Counted from the stretch's first letter, positions 26,613 through 35,505 are shown. The stretch: DNA of 64,000 bases from Aquitalea sp. LB_tupeE (GCF_013391415.1 NZ_JACAXB010000010.1:62001-126000); one strand, 5' to 3'. The notes: generated by a model from the sequence alone, not told the origin. Numbers and translations: made by a program.

Positions 26613-26643
26613 AAAAAGCCAACCATTACCGGTTGGCTTTTTC
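26613..26643. terminator. Bidirectional terminator after the HD-GYP regulator
   Basis: Perfect stem AAAAAGCCAACC / GGTTGGCTTTTT with a 6-base loop. It serves both the plus-strand HD-GYP gene and the convergent hemolysin III-like gene. The GCCAACC core matches the terminator at 1663-1695. Confidence 0.9.
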
Positions 26644-26662
26644 ATGCCTGCCATGCCCACAC

Positions 26663-27280
26663 TCAGGCAACGTAAAACATCACGCTGACAAACTGGCAGA
26701 TGCTGCCCCCCATCACGAACAAGTGCCAGATGCCATGCCCGTGACGGATCTTTTCATCGTTGATGAACCAGTAAATACCGACGCTGTATATCACCCCGCC
26801 CAGTGCCAGCCAGAACAGACCGCCCCAGGACATGGCCGCAATCAGGGGCTGCATGGCAATCACCACCAGCCAGCCCATTACCACGTAGAGAATCATCGAC
26901 AACAAACGGGTGCGTCGCCCCAGCGTGAGTTCCTGAATGATGCCGAAGATAGCGAGGCCCCAGCTCAAACCGAACAAGGTCCATCCCCATGCACCACGCA
27001 AGGTCACCAGACAGTACGGCGTGTAGCTCCCGGCGATCAGCAGGTAGATGGCCGAGTGATCGCACTTTTGCAAAATCGCCTTGGCACGGCCTTTGGCGCT
27101 GTGATACAGGGTGGAAATCAGATACAGCAATACCAGGGTGGAGCCGTACAAGCTGAAGCTGACGATCTTCCAGGGGTCTCCCTGCTCGGCAGCCACATAC
27201 ACCAGGCTGACCAGCCCGGTTACCGCCAGCACGGTACCAATCAGGTGGGAAATGCCGTTGAAGCGCTCTCCGTAATACAT
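26663..27280 (-). CDS. Hemolysin III / PAQR-family membrane protein
   Basis: A 205-residue seven-helix membrane protein of the HlyIII/YqfA (PAQR) family. The hallmark residues are visible: SHLIGTVLAV near the N-terminus, STLYHSAKGRAKAILQKCDH (S, H and D of the metal site) at about 57-76, and the C-terminal HGHGIWHLFVMGGS with the paired histidines. These residues coordinate zinc in related receptors. The bacterial function is uncertain; YqfA-type proteins affect membrane fatty acid composition rather than lysis in studied cases. The start at 27280 has GAGAG about 6 bases upstream; an extension to 27328 is rejected. Confidence 0.9.
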   Translation of the reverse strand: MYYGERFNGISHLIGTVLAVTGLVSLVYVAAEQGDPWKIVSFSLYGSTLVLLYLISTLYHSAKGRAKAILQKCDHSAIYLLIAGSYTPYCLVTLRGAWGWTLFGLSWGLAIFGIIQELTLGRRTRLLSMILYVVMGWLVVIAMQPLIAAMSWGGLFWLALGGVIYSVGIYWFINDEKIRHGHGIWHLFVMGGSICQFVSVMFYVA

Positions 27281-27451
27281 GTCACTCTCTCTTCTTACTG
27301 CAACCATGGGTATGGTCAGCGTCATCACTGCGGGTCAGACTGAAGGTTGACCTGAACGGTGACAAGCGGTTCCTGCGGGGACTACAACTAGTTGGCGGCA
27401 TAAACCGGCAATACAAGTTCAAACCGCCACTTATTCTCGATATCAAGCAGT

Positions 27452-27483
27452 ATACAAAAACAAAGCGGGCCGTAGCCCGCTTT
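27452..27483 (-). terminator. Intrinsic terminator of adk
   Basis: On the minus strand, stem AAAGCGGGC / GCCCGCTTT with a 4-base loop is followed by GTTTTTG. It lies 27 bases after the adk stop. Confidence 0.85.
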
Positions 27484-27509
27484 GTCACATTGGCAGTAAA
27501 AAACGTCGC

Positions 27510-28193
<684 letters not shown>

Positions 28194-28245
28194 TTATTGT
28201 GATTGGTGTTCTTCGGCCGTCTTGCATTGCGGCCTTGCCTGACGC

Positions 28246-29007
28246 TCAGCGCCCGGCCAGTACGGCACGCACCCGTTCCAGATCCTCCGGCGTATCCACG
28301 CCGGCTGCGGGTGCCTCGCTCACTGTGGCCACCATGATGGGGTAGCCGTGCCACAACACGCGCAGCTGCTCCAGAGCTTCGAACTGCTCCAGCGGTGCCG
28401 GGCTCAATGCGCTGTAGGTCTGCAAAAAACCTGCCTGGTAGGCATACATGCCGATGTGCCGCAGGACCGGTAGGTCGGCAGGCAATGCGCTTGTATCGTG
28501 TGCAAACGCGTCACGGGCATAGGGAATGGGCGCCCGGCTGAAATACAGGGCCCGCCCAGCGTGATCCAGTACCACCTTGACCACATTGGGATTGAACATG
28601 TCCTGCGCTGCATGAAACGGGTGTGCGACCGTTGCCATCGGCACGCCGGTTTCTGCCATCAATGCGGCCAGCTTGTCGATCAGGGCCGGATCAATCAAGG
28701 GCTCATCGCCCTGTACGTTCACCACCACCTGTTCGGCTGGCCATTGCATGTGCTGCGCCACTTCAGCCAGACGGTCGGTGCCGCTGGCGTGATCCTCCCG
28801 CGTCATCACCGCTGCTATGCCATGGGCGGCACAGGCGGCGAGAATATCGGGATGATCGGTTGCCACCACCACCTGGCTGGCGCGGCTTTTTGCTGCCTGC
28901 TCGGCCACGCGCACCACCATGGGTTTGCCGCCCAGGTCGGCCAGCGGCTTGCCCGGCAGACGGCTGGACGCCATGCGCGCCGGAATGACGATGGCAAAAC
29001 CGCTCAT
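28246..29007 (-). CDS. kdsB: 3-deoxy-manno-octulosonate cytidylyltransferase
   Basis: KdsB activates KDO with CTP to CMP-KDO, the donor for addition to lipid A. The 253-residue protein shows the nucleotidyltransferase start [20 protein letters not shown], then the [21 protein letters not shown] and [11 protein letters not shown] motifs (about residues 48-107). Length is normal. Its start overlaps the ycaR stop in ATGA. It is the last gene of the exbB-exbD-lpxK-ycaR-kdsB operon and complements kdsD and kdsC found 15 kb away on the other strand. Confidence 0.98.
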   Translation of the reverse strand: MSGFAIVIPARMASSRLPGKPLADLGGKPMVVRVAEQAAKSRASQVVVATDHPDILAACAAHGIAAVMTREDHASGTDRLAEVAQHMQWPAEQVVVNVQGDEPLIDPALIDKLAALMAETGVPMATVAHPFHAAQDMFNPNVVKVVLDHAGRALYFSRAPIPYARDAFAHDTSALPADLPVLRHIGMYAYQAGFLQTYSALSPAPLEQFEALEQLRVLWHGYPIMVATVSEAPAAGVDTPEDLERVRAVLAGR

Positions 29008-29186
29008 TTAACTTCTTCTTCCGGCGCCAGTTCGCGCGCCTCGGTTTCCAGCATCATCGGAATGCCGTCCTTGATCGGGAATGCCAGGCGGTCGCCCTTG
29101 CAGATCAGCTCCTGCCGGGTCTTGTCGAGTACCAGCGGGCCTTTGCACAGCGGGCACACCAGAATGTCCAGAAATTTAGCGTCCAT
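29004..29186 (-). CDS. ycaR: Trm112/UPF0434 family small protein (YcaR-like)
   Basis: A 60-residue Trm112-like protein beginning [18 protein letters not shown], followed by [21 protein letters not shown]. The family usually has a four-cysteine zinc knuckle. Here C11 and C14 are present and a third, C29, lies in ICKGD, so the metal site appears reduced. The function in bacteria is poorly known; Trm112 proteins activate methyltransferases in other systems. It overlaps lpxK by 11 bases and kdsB by 4 bases, so it is surely translated with them. The lpxK-ycaR-kdsB order is conserved in Proteobacteria. Confidence 0.93.
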   Translation of the reverse strand: MDAKFLDILVCPLCKGPLVLDKTRQELICKGDRLAFPIKDGIPMMLETEARELAPEEEVK

Positions 29187-30207
29187 GTCTTATCTTCAAT
29201 CGGGAAAGTAGCCAGCCGGCAAGATCCGGCGTCAGCTGGGCCGTCACCGGCAAGATCCATAGTCTAGCACGCTGCGCCGCATCATGAATCACTCCCCGCA
29301 ATTTCACCGCATCTTTGCTGGTGACGATGATGGGACTGTCGCCACCAGGCAAATCGGCAGCGCTAAATGCATGATGATCAGGAAAATACAGGCATTGCTG
29401 CAGGGTAAAGCCCTGCTTCTGCAAAGTATGGAAAAAACGTTCCGGATGGCCGATGCCAGCCAGTGCAATCACCGGCTGCCCGGCAAAATCATCTGGCGAG
29501 CGATAACAATCAAGCTGCGCCAGTGATTGCAGCATCCCGCATTGCAATTGCATGTCAAACCGTGGCAAGTCTGCGGGCAAGGGCAGGTCTGCGCCCTGGC
29601 CATTGACCACCACGGCATCAACGCTGGACAGACGGCTGGCGGGCTCGCGCAGGGGGCCGCCGGGCAGCAGGTGTCCATTACCCAGCCCTCGCCGACCATC
29701 CACTACCGCCACCTCCAGCGTACGGGCCAGGCGGTAATGCTGCAAACCATCGTCAGTCAGAATCAGTTGAATCTCCGGGTGCTGACGTATCAGGTGCTCA
29801 CCTGCGGCCACCCTGTCCCGCCCCACCACCACCGGTGCACCACTGGCCGCCAGCAGCAAGGGTTCATCTCCCACTTCGTCAGGCGTACTTTCTGGCAAAA
29901 CCAGGGTGGGCTGAGCATGCGAACCACCATAACCACGGCTGATCACCCCCACCCGGATACCTTGCTGTTGCAGGCTGGCCAGCAAACCCAGGGTGAGTGG
30001 CGTCTTGCCCACACCACCGACATTGATGTTGCCAATGACAACCACCGGCACGCCCAGACGCTGGCTGCGTAGCACACCAAGCCGGTAGCCTGCCCTGCGC
30101 AAGCCGGCCACCAGAGCAAACAGCCCTTCCAGCGGAGCCAGAAGGGCTGTCAGCCACCATGTCGGTTGATACCAGTGGCGTTCGATCAATTGACTGAGTC
30201 GACTCAT
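29176..30207 (-). CDS. lpxK: Tetraacyldisaccharide 4'-kinase
   Basis: LpxK phosphorylates the lipid A disaccharide at the 4' position on the inner-membrane cytoplasmic face. The 343-residue protein has an N-terminal membrane-associated helix (about 16-38), the P-loop [16 protein letters not shown] with lysine at about 68, SRGYGGS, the GDEPLLLA motif and [11 protein letters not shown], all family hallmarks. It overlaps exbD by 4 bases and ycaR by 11. The product feeds the same pathway as kdsB. Confidence 0.97.
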   Translation of the reverse strand: MSRLSQLIERHWYQPTWWLTALLAPLEGLFALVAGLRRAGYRLGVLRSQRLGVPVVVIGNINVGGVGKTPLTLGLLASLQQQGIRVGVISRGYGGSHAQPTLVLPESTPDEVGDEPLLLAASGAPVVVGRDRVAAGEHLIRQHPEIQLILTDDGLQHYRLARTLEVAVVDGRRGLGNGHLLPGGPLREPASRLSSVDAVVVNGQGADLPLPADLPRFDMQLQCGMLQSLAQLDCYRSPDDFAGQPVIALAGIGHPERFFHTLQKQGFTLQQCLYFPDHHAFSAADLPGGDSPIIVTSKDAVKLRGVIHDAAQRARLWILPVTAQLTPDLAGWLLSRLKIRHGR

Positions 30208-30623
30208 GGCGTGCTGTTCTGCGTCGCAAAGGTCAGCTGCAACAAACCAGCTGCCCTGGCAGCCTCCATCACGCTGATTACCGATTGATGTGTCGCCTTG
30301 GCATCGGCATTCACTACCACCACAGGGTCTTTCTTGCCGGCAGCAGCATCGCGCAGTTGGGCCTGCAAGCCCGCCTTGTCGCCAGGCAACAGTTTATGGC
30401 CCGCCACATCCATTTCACCGGACGCCGCCACCGCCACGGTGATGGGCGTAGCTTGCTGCTGACTGGTATCGGCCTGCGCCGTAGGCAGGTTAATCTTCAT
30501 CTCGGCAAATTTGGAATAAGTCGTGGTGACCATCAGGAAAATCAGGATCACCAGCAGCAGGTCAATCATCGGAATGAAGTTGATTTCCGGCTCCTCACGG
30601 TGCCGTCCGCGGCGAAAATTCAT
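30204..30623 (-). CDS. exbD: ExbD/TolR-family proton channel subunit
   Basis: A 139-residue ExbD/TolR protein with one N-terminal membrane helix (about 17-36: IPMIDLLLVILIFLMVTTT) carrying the essential proton-path aspartate in MIDLLLV (D20), and a small periplasmic domain. With ExbB it forms the proton-driven motor that energises TonB- or Tol-type systems. It overlaps exbB by 4 bases and lpxK by 4. No TonB gene is adjacent, so the energised partner is not known from this locus. Confidence 0.93.
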   Translation of the reverse strand: MNFRRGRHREEPEINFIPMIDLLLVILIFLMVTTTYSKFAEMKINLPTAQADTSQQQATPITVAVAASGEMDVAGHKLLPGDKAGLQAQLRDAAAGKKDPVVVVNADAKATHQSVISVMEAARAAGLLQLTFATQNSTP

Positions 30624-31243
30624 GACTGGTTACCGTTCTGACGCTCGCCATGCACCACTTCAACCAGCTTCACCGCCTGCGCCTCCATTTCCACCAGCAA
30701 ACCATCCACACGGGCACGGAAATGACGGTAGAACATCATGCTGGGAATGGCCACGATCAGGCCGAAAGCGGTGTTGTACAGGGCAATGGAAATACCATGG
30801 GCCAGCTGTTGCGGATTGGTGGAACCACCCGGGGCCTGGGAACCAAAGATTTCAATCATCCCGATTACCGTACCCAGCAAACCCAGCAGCGGTGCCATGG
30901 CGGCGATAGTACCCAGCGTATTGAGGAAACGTTCCAGCTGATGCGCTACCACACGGCCCTCGTCTTCGATGGCATCCTTCATCACTTCACGACTGACGCC
31001 AACATTACGCAGGCCCGCAGCAAACAGCTTGCCCAGCGGTGAATGACTCTGGAGCAGCTGCAACAATTCAGCAGAGGCTCCGGCGCGGCGGAATTCAGCC
31101 ACGGTTTGTGCCAACAGACCATCAGGAACGATCAACGAGGCACGTAAACTGAACAGACGCTCGAAGATAATGGCCAGCGAAATGACCGAGGCCAGAATGA
31201 TGGTCCAGATCGGCCAGCCGGCCGCTTCAACAATTGACCACAC
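30620..31243 (-). CDS. exbB: ExbB/TolQ-family proton channel subunit
   Basis: A 207-residue MotA/TolQ/ExbB-family protein with three membrane helices: about 10-30, 108-130 and 150-172. The second and third contain TLGTIAAMAPLLGLLGTVIG and SIALYNTAFGLIVAIPSM, whose polar residues line the proton path. It is the first gene of the five-gene operon with exbD, lpxK, ycaR and kdsB. Two adjacent palindromes lie 18-42 bases before its start. Whether it serves TonB or another energised envelope system is open. Confidence 0.93.
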   Translation of the reverse strand: MWSIVEAAGWPIWTIILASVISLAIIFERLFSLRASLIVPDGLLAQTVAEFRRAGASAELLQLLQSHSPLGKLFAAGLRNVGVSREVMKDAIEDEGRVVAHQLERFLNTLGTIAAMAPLLGLLGTVIGMIEIFGSQAPGGSTNPQQLAHGISIALYNTAFGLIVAIPSMMFYRHFRARVDGLLVEMEAQAVKLVEVVHGERQNGNQS

Positions 31244-31623
31244 GAAACACTCTCCAAAGCTTTAGCTAAACGCTAAACTTTAGCGGTTGCGCCAGTTCTC
31301 GGCAACCATGGCAGCTATCATGCCGAGCAGAAAGCGGGAAATTACGAAACAAATACAAGAAAATTCCCTAAGCTGTGATTTTGTAAGGGAAATTTTCCTG
31401 CATCCACAGATGCTGTGGATAACTTTGTTGATAAGCATGTGAACAGATAGGGCAAAACCGCACTGCTGGCCCATTTCCAGCAGCTGACTGCAATTTGAAC
31501 AAGCAATTTAACTTGTTGATTTTAAAGTGATTTATTTTTAAACACTCAACACCACATCCTTCTTTGTCCGACAATTTACAGACGACAAAAACCGGTATTT
31601 TTGTTGTGGATGACTTGACAACC
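31244..31623. promoter_or_regulatory. 380-base AT-rich region between exbB and xseA with DnaA-box-like sites
   Basis: No gene is visible. A perfect DnaA box TGTGGATAA lies at 31414-31422, with near matches TGTTGATAA (31426-31434) and TGTGGATGA (31605-31613). A long imperfect inverted repeat GAAAATTCCCT / AGGGAAATTTTC (31359-31369 and 31386-31397) and an AACAAG / CTTGTT repeat follow. Bases 31500-31550 are strikingly AT-rich against the GC-rich surroundings. The exbB-proximal end carries a double palindrome (31261-31285). It is a shared divergent promoter region, possibly DnaA-regulated. Confidence 0.45.
31261..31285. promoter_or_regulatory. Double palindrome upstream of exbB
   Basis: TTTAGCTAAA (31261-31270, self-complementary) is followed at once by CGCTAAA-C-TTTAGCG (31271-31285, perfect 7-bp arms). 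Three TTTAGC-type half sites in 25 bases suggest a dimeric regulator binding next to the exbB promoter. It does not match a Fur box. Confidence 0.45.
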
Positions 31624-32979
31624 ATGAATTTCAATAGCACGGCCAATGACGTCATCAGCGTCTCTTCTCTTAATCGCATGGTGCGTGACTTGCTGGAATC
31701 CGGCCTGCCACCCTTGTGGATTGGCGGAGAAATTTCCAACCTTACCCTGGCCGCGTCTGGTCATGCCTATTTCTCCCTCAAGGATGGTGGTGCGCAAATA
31801 CGCTGCGTGATGTTCCGTCACAAATTGTCCTTGCTGCCATTTCGTCTGACAGAAGGCATGCAAGTGGAACTCAAGGGCCTGATCACCTTGTACGAGGCGC
31901 GGGGCGACTACCAGATCAACGTCGACACCATGCGCTCTGCTGGTCTTGGCCGCCTGTACGAAGCGTTCGAAAAACTGAAAAGCCGCTTGAGTGCAGAAGG
32001 TTTGTTTGACACTGCACGCAAACGTCCGCTGCCACTACACCCGGCAGCCATCGGCATTGTCACCTCACCGGCGGCGGCGGCCCTGCGCGACGTAGTGACT
32101 ACGCTGGCCCGGCGCATGCCGGACATCCCGGTCATTCTTTACCCAGCACAGGTACAAGGGGAAAGCGCAGCACGCCAGATTGCAGCCGCCATTGAGCAAG
32201 CCTCCACACGCCAGGAAGTCGATGTGCTGATTGTGTGCCGTGGTGGGGGCAGCATTGAAGACTTGTGGTCGTTCAACGAGGAAATTGTGGCCCGCGCCAT
32301 TGCCGCATGCCGGATTCCGGTGGTCAGCGGCGTCGGCCACGAAACCGACTTCACCATCTGCGACTTTGTCGCCGACCGCCGCGCCCCCACACCCACCGCC
32401 GCCGCAGAGCTGGTTTCCCCCAGCCAGGAGCAATTGCGCCTGCAACTGGAGCAAGCCAAACGCGGGCTGGAGCGAGCACTGGGTCGGCTGCTGGTGGATA
32501 AATCACAGCAACTGGACTACCTGTCCCGCCGGCTGAATCACCCGGGAGAAATACTGCGACGGCAAGCGCAAAGCCTGCAGCAGGCATCCGCGCGCTTACG
32601 TCGCAGCCTGGATGGCGTATTTGACCGTCGCCGCTTTGGTTTGCAACTGGCCAACAGCCGCCTGCAACGACATCAGCCGCAGCTACTACGCCAGCAGCAT
32701 CAGCTGAACCAATTGCAAGGGCGACTGCAACACGGCATGCAGCTGCTGATCAGCCGCCGCAAACAGACCCTGCAACAGCAGGCAGCCACGCTGGAAGCCA
32801 TGAATCCGCAGGCGGTACTCAACCGCGGTTATGCCATCGTGCAAAAACAGGATGGTCATGCGGTGAAGTCGCCACAGGAATTGCTGAACCGCGAGCGCGT
32901 GCTGTTACGTCTGGCTGATGGCGTCACCGAAGCGCTGGTCGATCACCCCACTGGCGCGCAGCCGGAACTGCCCTTCTGA
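31624..32979 (+). CDS. xseA: Exodeoxyribonuclease VII large subunit
   Basis: XseA is the catalytic subunit of exonuclease VII, which degrades single-stranded DNA in both directions. The 451-residue protein has an N-terminal OB-fold (about 10-105; ISNLTLAASGHAYFSLKD), the nuclease core (about 125-320; SPAAAALRDVVTTLARR, then CRGGGSIEDLWSFNEE near 203 and GVGHETDFTICDFVADRR), and a long coiled-coil C-terminus rich in Q, R and L for small-subunit binding. It ends with the usual LNRGYAIVQ segment. The ATG at 31624 is preferred over an upstream TTG at 31564. xseB is not in this window. Confidence 0.97.
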   Translation: MNFNSTANDVISVSSLNRMVRDLLESGLPPLWIGGEISNLTLAASGHAYFSLKDGGAQIRCVMFRHKLSLLPFRLTEGMQVELKGLITLYEARGDYQINVDTMRSAGLGRLYEAFEKLKSRLSAEGLFDTARKRPLPLHPAAIGIVTSPAAAALRDVVTTLARRMPDIPVILYPAQVQGESAARQIAAAIEQASTRQEVDVLIVCRGGGSIEDLWSFNEEIVARAIAACRIPVVSGVGHETDFTICDFVADRRAPTPTAAAELVSPSQEQLRLQLEQAKRGLERALGRLLVDKSQQLDYLSRRLNHPGEILRRQAQSLQQASARLRRSLDGVFDRRRFGLQLANSRLQRHQPQLLRQQHQLNQLQGRLQHGMQLLISRRKQTLQQQAATLEAMNPQAVLNRGYAIVQKQDGHAVKSPQELLNRERVLLRLADGVTEALVDHPTGAQPELPF

Positions 32980-33051
32980 AAAACAAGGCCGCTTGACAGC
33001 AGGGTGAAATGTATCGAGGATGAATATCAAACAACCGTTTGAATTCATGCC

Positions 33052-33507
33052 ATGAAACTTTCACCACGCCTGCTCAAGACACTGATCAACCTGTGGCCGC
33101 CCTTTCTGGGTGCCGGCATCAAGGTGGGGCATATTGCGCCAGATTGGCAACAGGTGGATGTGCGTTTGCGACTGGGACTGACCAACCGCAACTACGTTGG
33201 CGTCCATTTCGGTGGCAGCCTGTATGCCATGACCGACCCGTTTTTCATGCTGATGCTGATACAGTCGCTGGGGCCGGACTACGTGGTGTGGGACAAGGCG
33301 GGCAGCATCGAATATCACAAGCCGGGCAAAGGTGTGGTGCACGCCCGCTTCAAGCTGGATCAGCAGCAGATTGCCGATATCAGACGCCACACGGCAAGTG
33401 GGGAAAAACACCTGCCGCAACTGAAAGTGGATATCCGGGACAGTGCTGGCGATGTAGTGGCCACCGTGCACAAGACACTGTACGTCAGACGCAAAAAAGG
33501 CCGCTAA
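33052..33507 (+). CDS. DUF4442 hotdog-fold protein (thioesterase-like)
   Basis: A 151-residue protein of the DUF4442 family, a hotdog-fold group related to acyl-CoA thioesterases. NRNYVGVHFGGSLYAMTDPFF (about 43-63) is the central hotdog helix segment, and the remainder is alternating beta strand. No experimentally fixed substrate is known to me. The gene stands alone. Its TAA stop forms the loop of its own terminator. A TTGACA lies at 32993-32998 but has no fitting -10, so the promoter is unresolved. Confidence 0.82.
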   Translation: MKLSPRLLKTLINLWPPFLGAGIKVGHIAPDWQQVDVRLRLGLTNRNYVGVHFGGSLYAMTDPFFMLMLIQSLGPDYVVWDKAGSIEYHKPGKGVVHARFKLDQQQIADIRRHTASGEKHLPQLKVDIRDSAGDVVATVHKTLYVRRKKGR

Positions 33508-33519
33508 GCGGCCTTTTTG
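33493..33519 (+). terminator. Terminator with the stop codon as its loop
   Basis: Perfect stem AAAAAAGGCCGC / GCGGCCTTTTT with loop TAA (33505-33507), which is the stop codon of the DUF4442 gene. It can also act toward the minus-strand ArsR gene, which ends at 33544. Confidence 0.9.
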
Positions 33520-33543
33520 CATTGACGATGCCAGGCTGAAAGA

Positions 33544-33840
33544 TCAGTCGACAAAGCCACAAAATACTTCACGCATCATTTTCAGCACTTCCAGTGTCCG
33601 GATATCGCCAACCCGGTAATAAACCCGGTTGGCATCTTTTCGTGTCCGGAGAACCCCCTTGTCGCGCATGATGGCCAGATGCTGGGAAATATTGCTCTGC
33701 GAGGTTCCCACCTGCTCCACAATATCCTGCACACTGACTTCCTGGTCGCCCAGTACCGAAATGATCTTCAAGCGCAAGGGATGGGACATTGCTTTCATCG
33801 CCCGCGAGGACTGTTCGATCTGGTCATCGTTGAACAGCAA
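33544..33840 (-). CDS. ArsR/SmtB-family transcriptional regulator
   Basis: A 98-residue winged-helix repressor of the ArsR family. The DNA-binding helices are readable: MSHPLRLKIISVLGDQEVSV, then VQDIVEQVGTSQSNISQHLA and the wing LRTRKDANRVYYRVGD. The only cysteine is near the C-terminus (CGFVD), so the classical two-cysteine metal or persulfide sites are absent and the signal is unknown. Translation most likely starts at TTG 33840, with AGGAG 6 bases upstream; the first ATG is well inside the fold. It is divergent from gpmI with about 110 AT-rich bases between. Confidence 0.9.
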   Translation of the reverse strand: MLFNDDQIEQSSRAMKAMSHPLRLKIISVLGDQEVSVQDIVEQVGTSQSNISQHLAIMRDKGVLRTRKDANRVYYRVGDIRTLEVLKMMREVFCGFVD

Positions 33841-33923
33841 GCTCTGCTCCTAAGTAGTTTGCAATGCGTATTTATATTGGTTTGACTACGGTACAATACT
33901 AACTAAAAAAATCAATACCATCA

Positions 33924-33940
33924 AGAATTTCTAATATTCT
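33924..33940. promoter_or_regulatory. Inverted repeat in the arsR-gpmI intergenic region
   Basis: AGAAT-N7-ATTCT lies 14 bases before the gpmI start codon, in AT-rich sequence. It is a candidate operator for the divergent ArsR-family protein; the assignment is inference. Confidence 0.35.
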
Positions 33941-33953
33941 GATTGTGGACATC

Positions 33954-35474
33954 ATGACAGCTATCACACCCGTTTTACTCCTTATTCTCGACGGCTTCGG
34001 ACACCGGCTGGAAGGTGACGACAATGCCATCCTGCATGCCAACACCCCCACCTGGGACGCCCTGAAACAGCAGTATCCCTACGGCGTGATTGATGCCTCC
34101 GAAGGCTTCGTCGGCCTGCCCAGCGGGCAGTTCGGCAACTCCGAAGTGGGGCACCTGAATATCGGTGCAGGTCGGATTGTCCAACAGGACATCAGCCGTA
34201 TCGACTGCGATATCGAAGAAAACCGCTTCGACCAGAACCCGGTACTGCAACAGGCTATCCAGCAGGCCAAAGGCTCAGCACTGCACGTCATGGGACTCTT
34301 GTCCGATGGCGGCGTCCACAGCCATGAAAATCACATCTTTGCGCTGATCCGTGCCGCCCAGGCCGCTGGCGTGCCGCATATTTACGTGCATGCCTTCCTG
34401 GATGGCCGCGACACCCCGCCGCGCAGTGCCGAAACCTATCTCAAGCGTCTGGATGAAGTACTGGTCAGCTGCCCTGCTGCCCGTCTGGTTTCCGTTACCG
34501 GCCGCTACTGGGCCATGGACCGCGACAAACGCTGGGAACGGGTGGAGCCGGCTTACCGCCTGCTGGTGGAAGGCGAAGGCCTTTACCATGCGGACAGCGG
34601 CCTGCAAGCCCTGGCTGCCGCCTATGCGCGTGATGAAAACGACGAGTTCGTTGCAGCAACCGGCATCGGTGCCCCAGTCAAGATGCAGGATGGTGATGTC
34701 GCCGTCTTCATGAACTTCCGCGCCGACCGTGCACGCCAGCTCACTACAGCACTCACCGACCCGGCCTTCAATGGCTTCAGCGTGCGCCAGCCGAAACTGG
34801 CCGCGTTTGTTACGCTGACTTCATACGGTGAGGCCTACAGCAACCCGGTGGCCTATGCACCGCAAAAAATCAGCAATGGCTTTGGCGAATACCTTGCCAG
34901 CCAGGGCCTGAAACAGCTGCGCATTGCCGAAACCGAGAAGTATCCGCATGTGACCTACTTCTTTAACGGTGGCGAAGAACAGGTTTACCCTGGTGAGGAC
35001 CGTATCCTGGTGCCATCTCCCAAAGTGGCCACCTACGACTTGCAGCCGGAAATGAATGCGCCGCAAGTCACCGACCATATCGTCGAAGCCATTGCCTCCG
35101 GCAAGTACCAGGCCATCATTTGCAACTATGCAAATGGCGACATGGTGGGCCACACCGGCAAGTTCGACGCTGCGGTCAAGGCAGTGGAAACGCTGGATGC
35201 TTGCGTCAAGCGCTGCGTAGAAGCCATGCAGGCAGCGGGTGGCGAAGTGTTGATCACGGCAGATCACGGTAATTGCGAGCAGATGTACGATGCCGCACAC
35301 CATCAGCCGCATACCCAGCACACCCTGGACAAGGTGCCCTTCCTGTATGTCGGTCGCAAGGCGCATATCCAGGAAGGCGGCGCACTGCGCGACATCGCAC
35401 CGTCCCTGCTGGCCATGATGGGCTTGCCGCAGCCAGCAGAAATGACTGGCCGCTCGCTGATCGACTTCGAGTAA
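33954..35474 (+). CDS. gpmI: 2,3-bisphosphoglycerate-independent phosphoglycerate mutase
   Basis: GpmI interconverts 3- and 2-phosphoglycerate using two manganese ions and a phosphoserine intermediate. The 506-residue protein belongs to the alkaline phosphatase superfamily. Metal ligand D13 is in LILDGFG, the catalytic serine is S63 in FGNSEVGHLNIGAGR, and there are HAFLDGRDTPP, NFRADRARQL, and the C-terminal ITADHGNCEQM and HTQHTLDKVPF metal sites. The ATG at 33954 is preferred over a GTG 9 bases upstream. It is followed by a strong hairpin and then envC. Confidence 0.98.
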   Translation: MTAITPVLLLILDGFGHRLEGDDNAILHANTPTWDALKQQYPYGVIDASEGFVGLPSGQFGNSEVGHLNIGAGRIVQQDISRIDCDIEENRFDQNPVLQQAIQQAKGSALHVMGLLSDGGVHSHENHIFALIRAAQAAGVPHIYVHAFLDGRDTPPRSAETYLKRLDEVLVSCPAARLVSVTGRYWAMDRDKRWERVEPAYRLLVEGEGLYHADSGLQALAAAYARDENDEFVAATGIGAPVKMQDGDVAVFMNFRADRARQLTTALTDPAFNGFSVRQPKLAAFVTLTSYGEAYSNPVAYAPQKISNGFGEYLASQGLKQLRIAETEKYPHVTYFFNGGEEQVYPGEDRILVPSPKVATYDLQPEMNAPQVTDHIVEAIASGKYQAIICNYANGDMVGHTGKFDAAVKAVETLDACVKRCVEAMQAAGGEVLITADHGNCEQMYDAAHHQPHTQHTLDKVPFLYVGRKAHIQEGGALRDIAPSLLAMMGLPQPAEMTGRSLIDFE

Positions 35475-35482
35475 GACCCCAC

Positions 35483-35505
35483 GCCGGCCTGCCATGCAGG
35501 CCGGC
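35483..35505. other. Strong hairpin after gpmI
   Basis: Perfect 10-bp stem GCCGGCCTGC / GCAGGCCGGC with a CAT loop, 8 bases after the gpmI stop. It has no T-run, so it may protect or attenuate the message into envC rather than terminate it. Confidence 0.55.

Noticed and set aside
31340-31623. Primary chromosomal origin (oriC) at the DnaA-box region
   Set aside because: No dnaA, dnaN, rnpA-rpmH or parAB genes lie in the window, only one box is perfect, and the spacing is irregular. It is kept only as a regulatory candidate.
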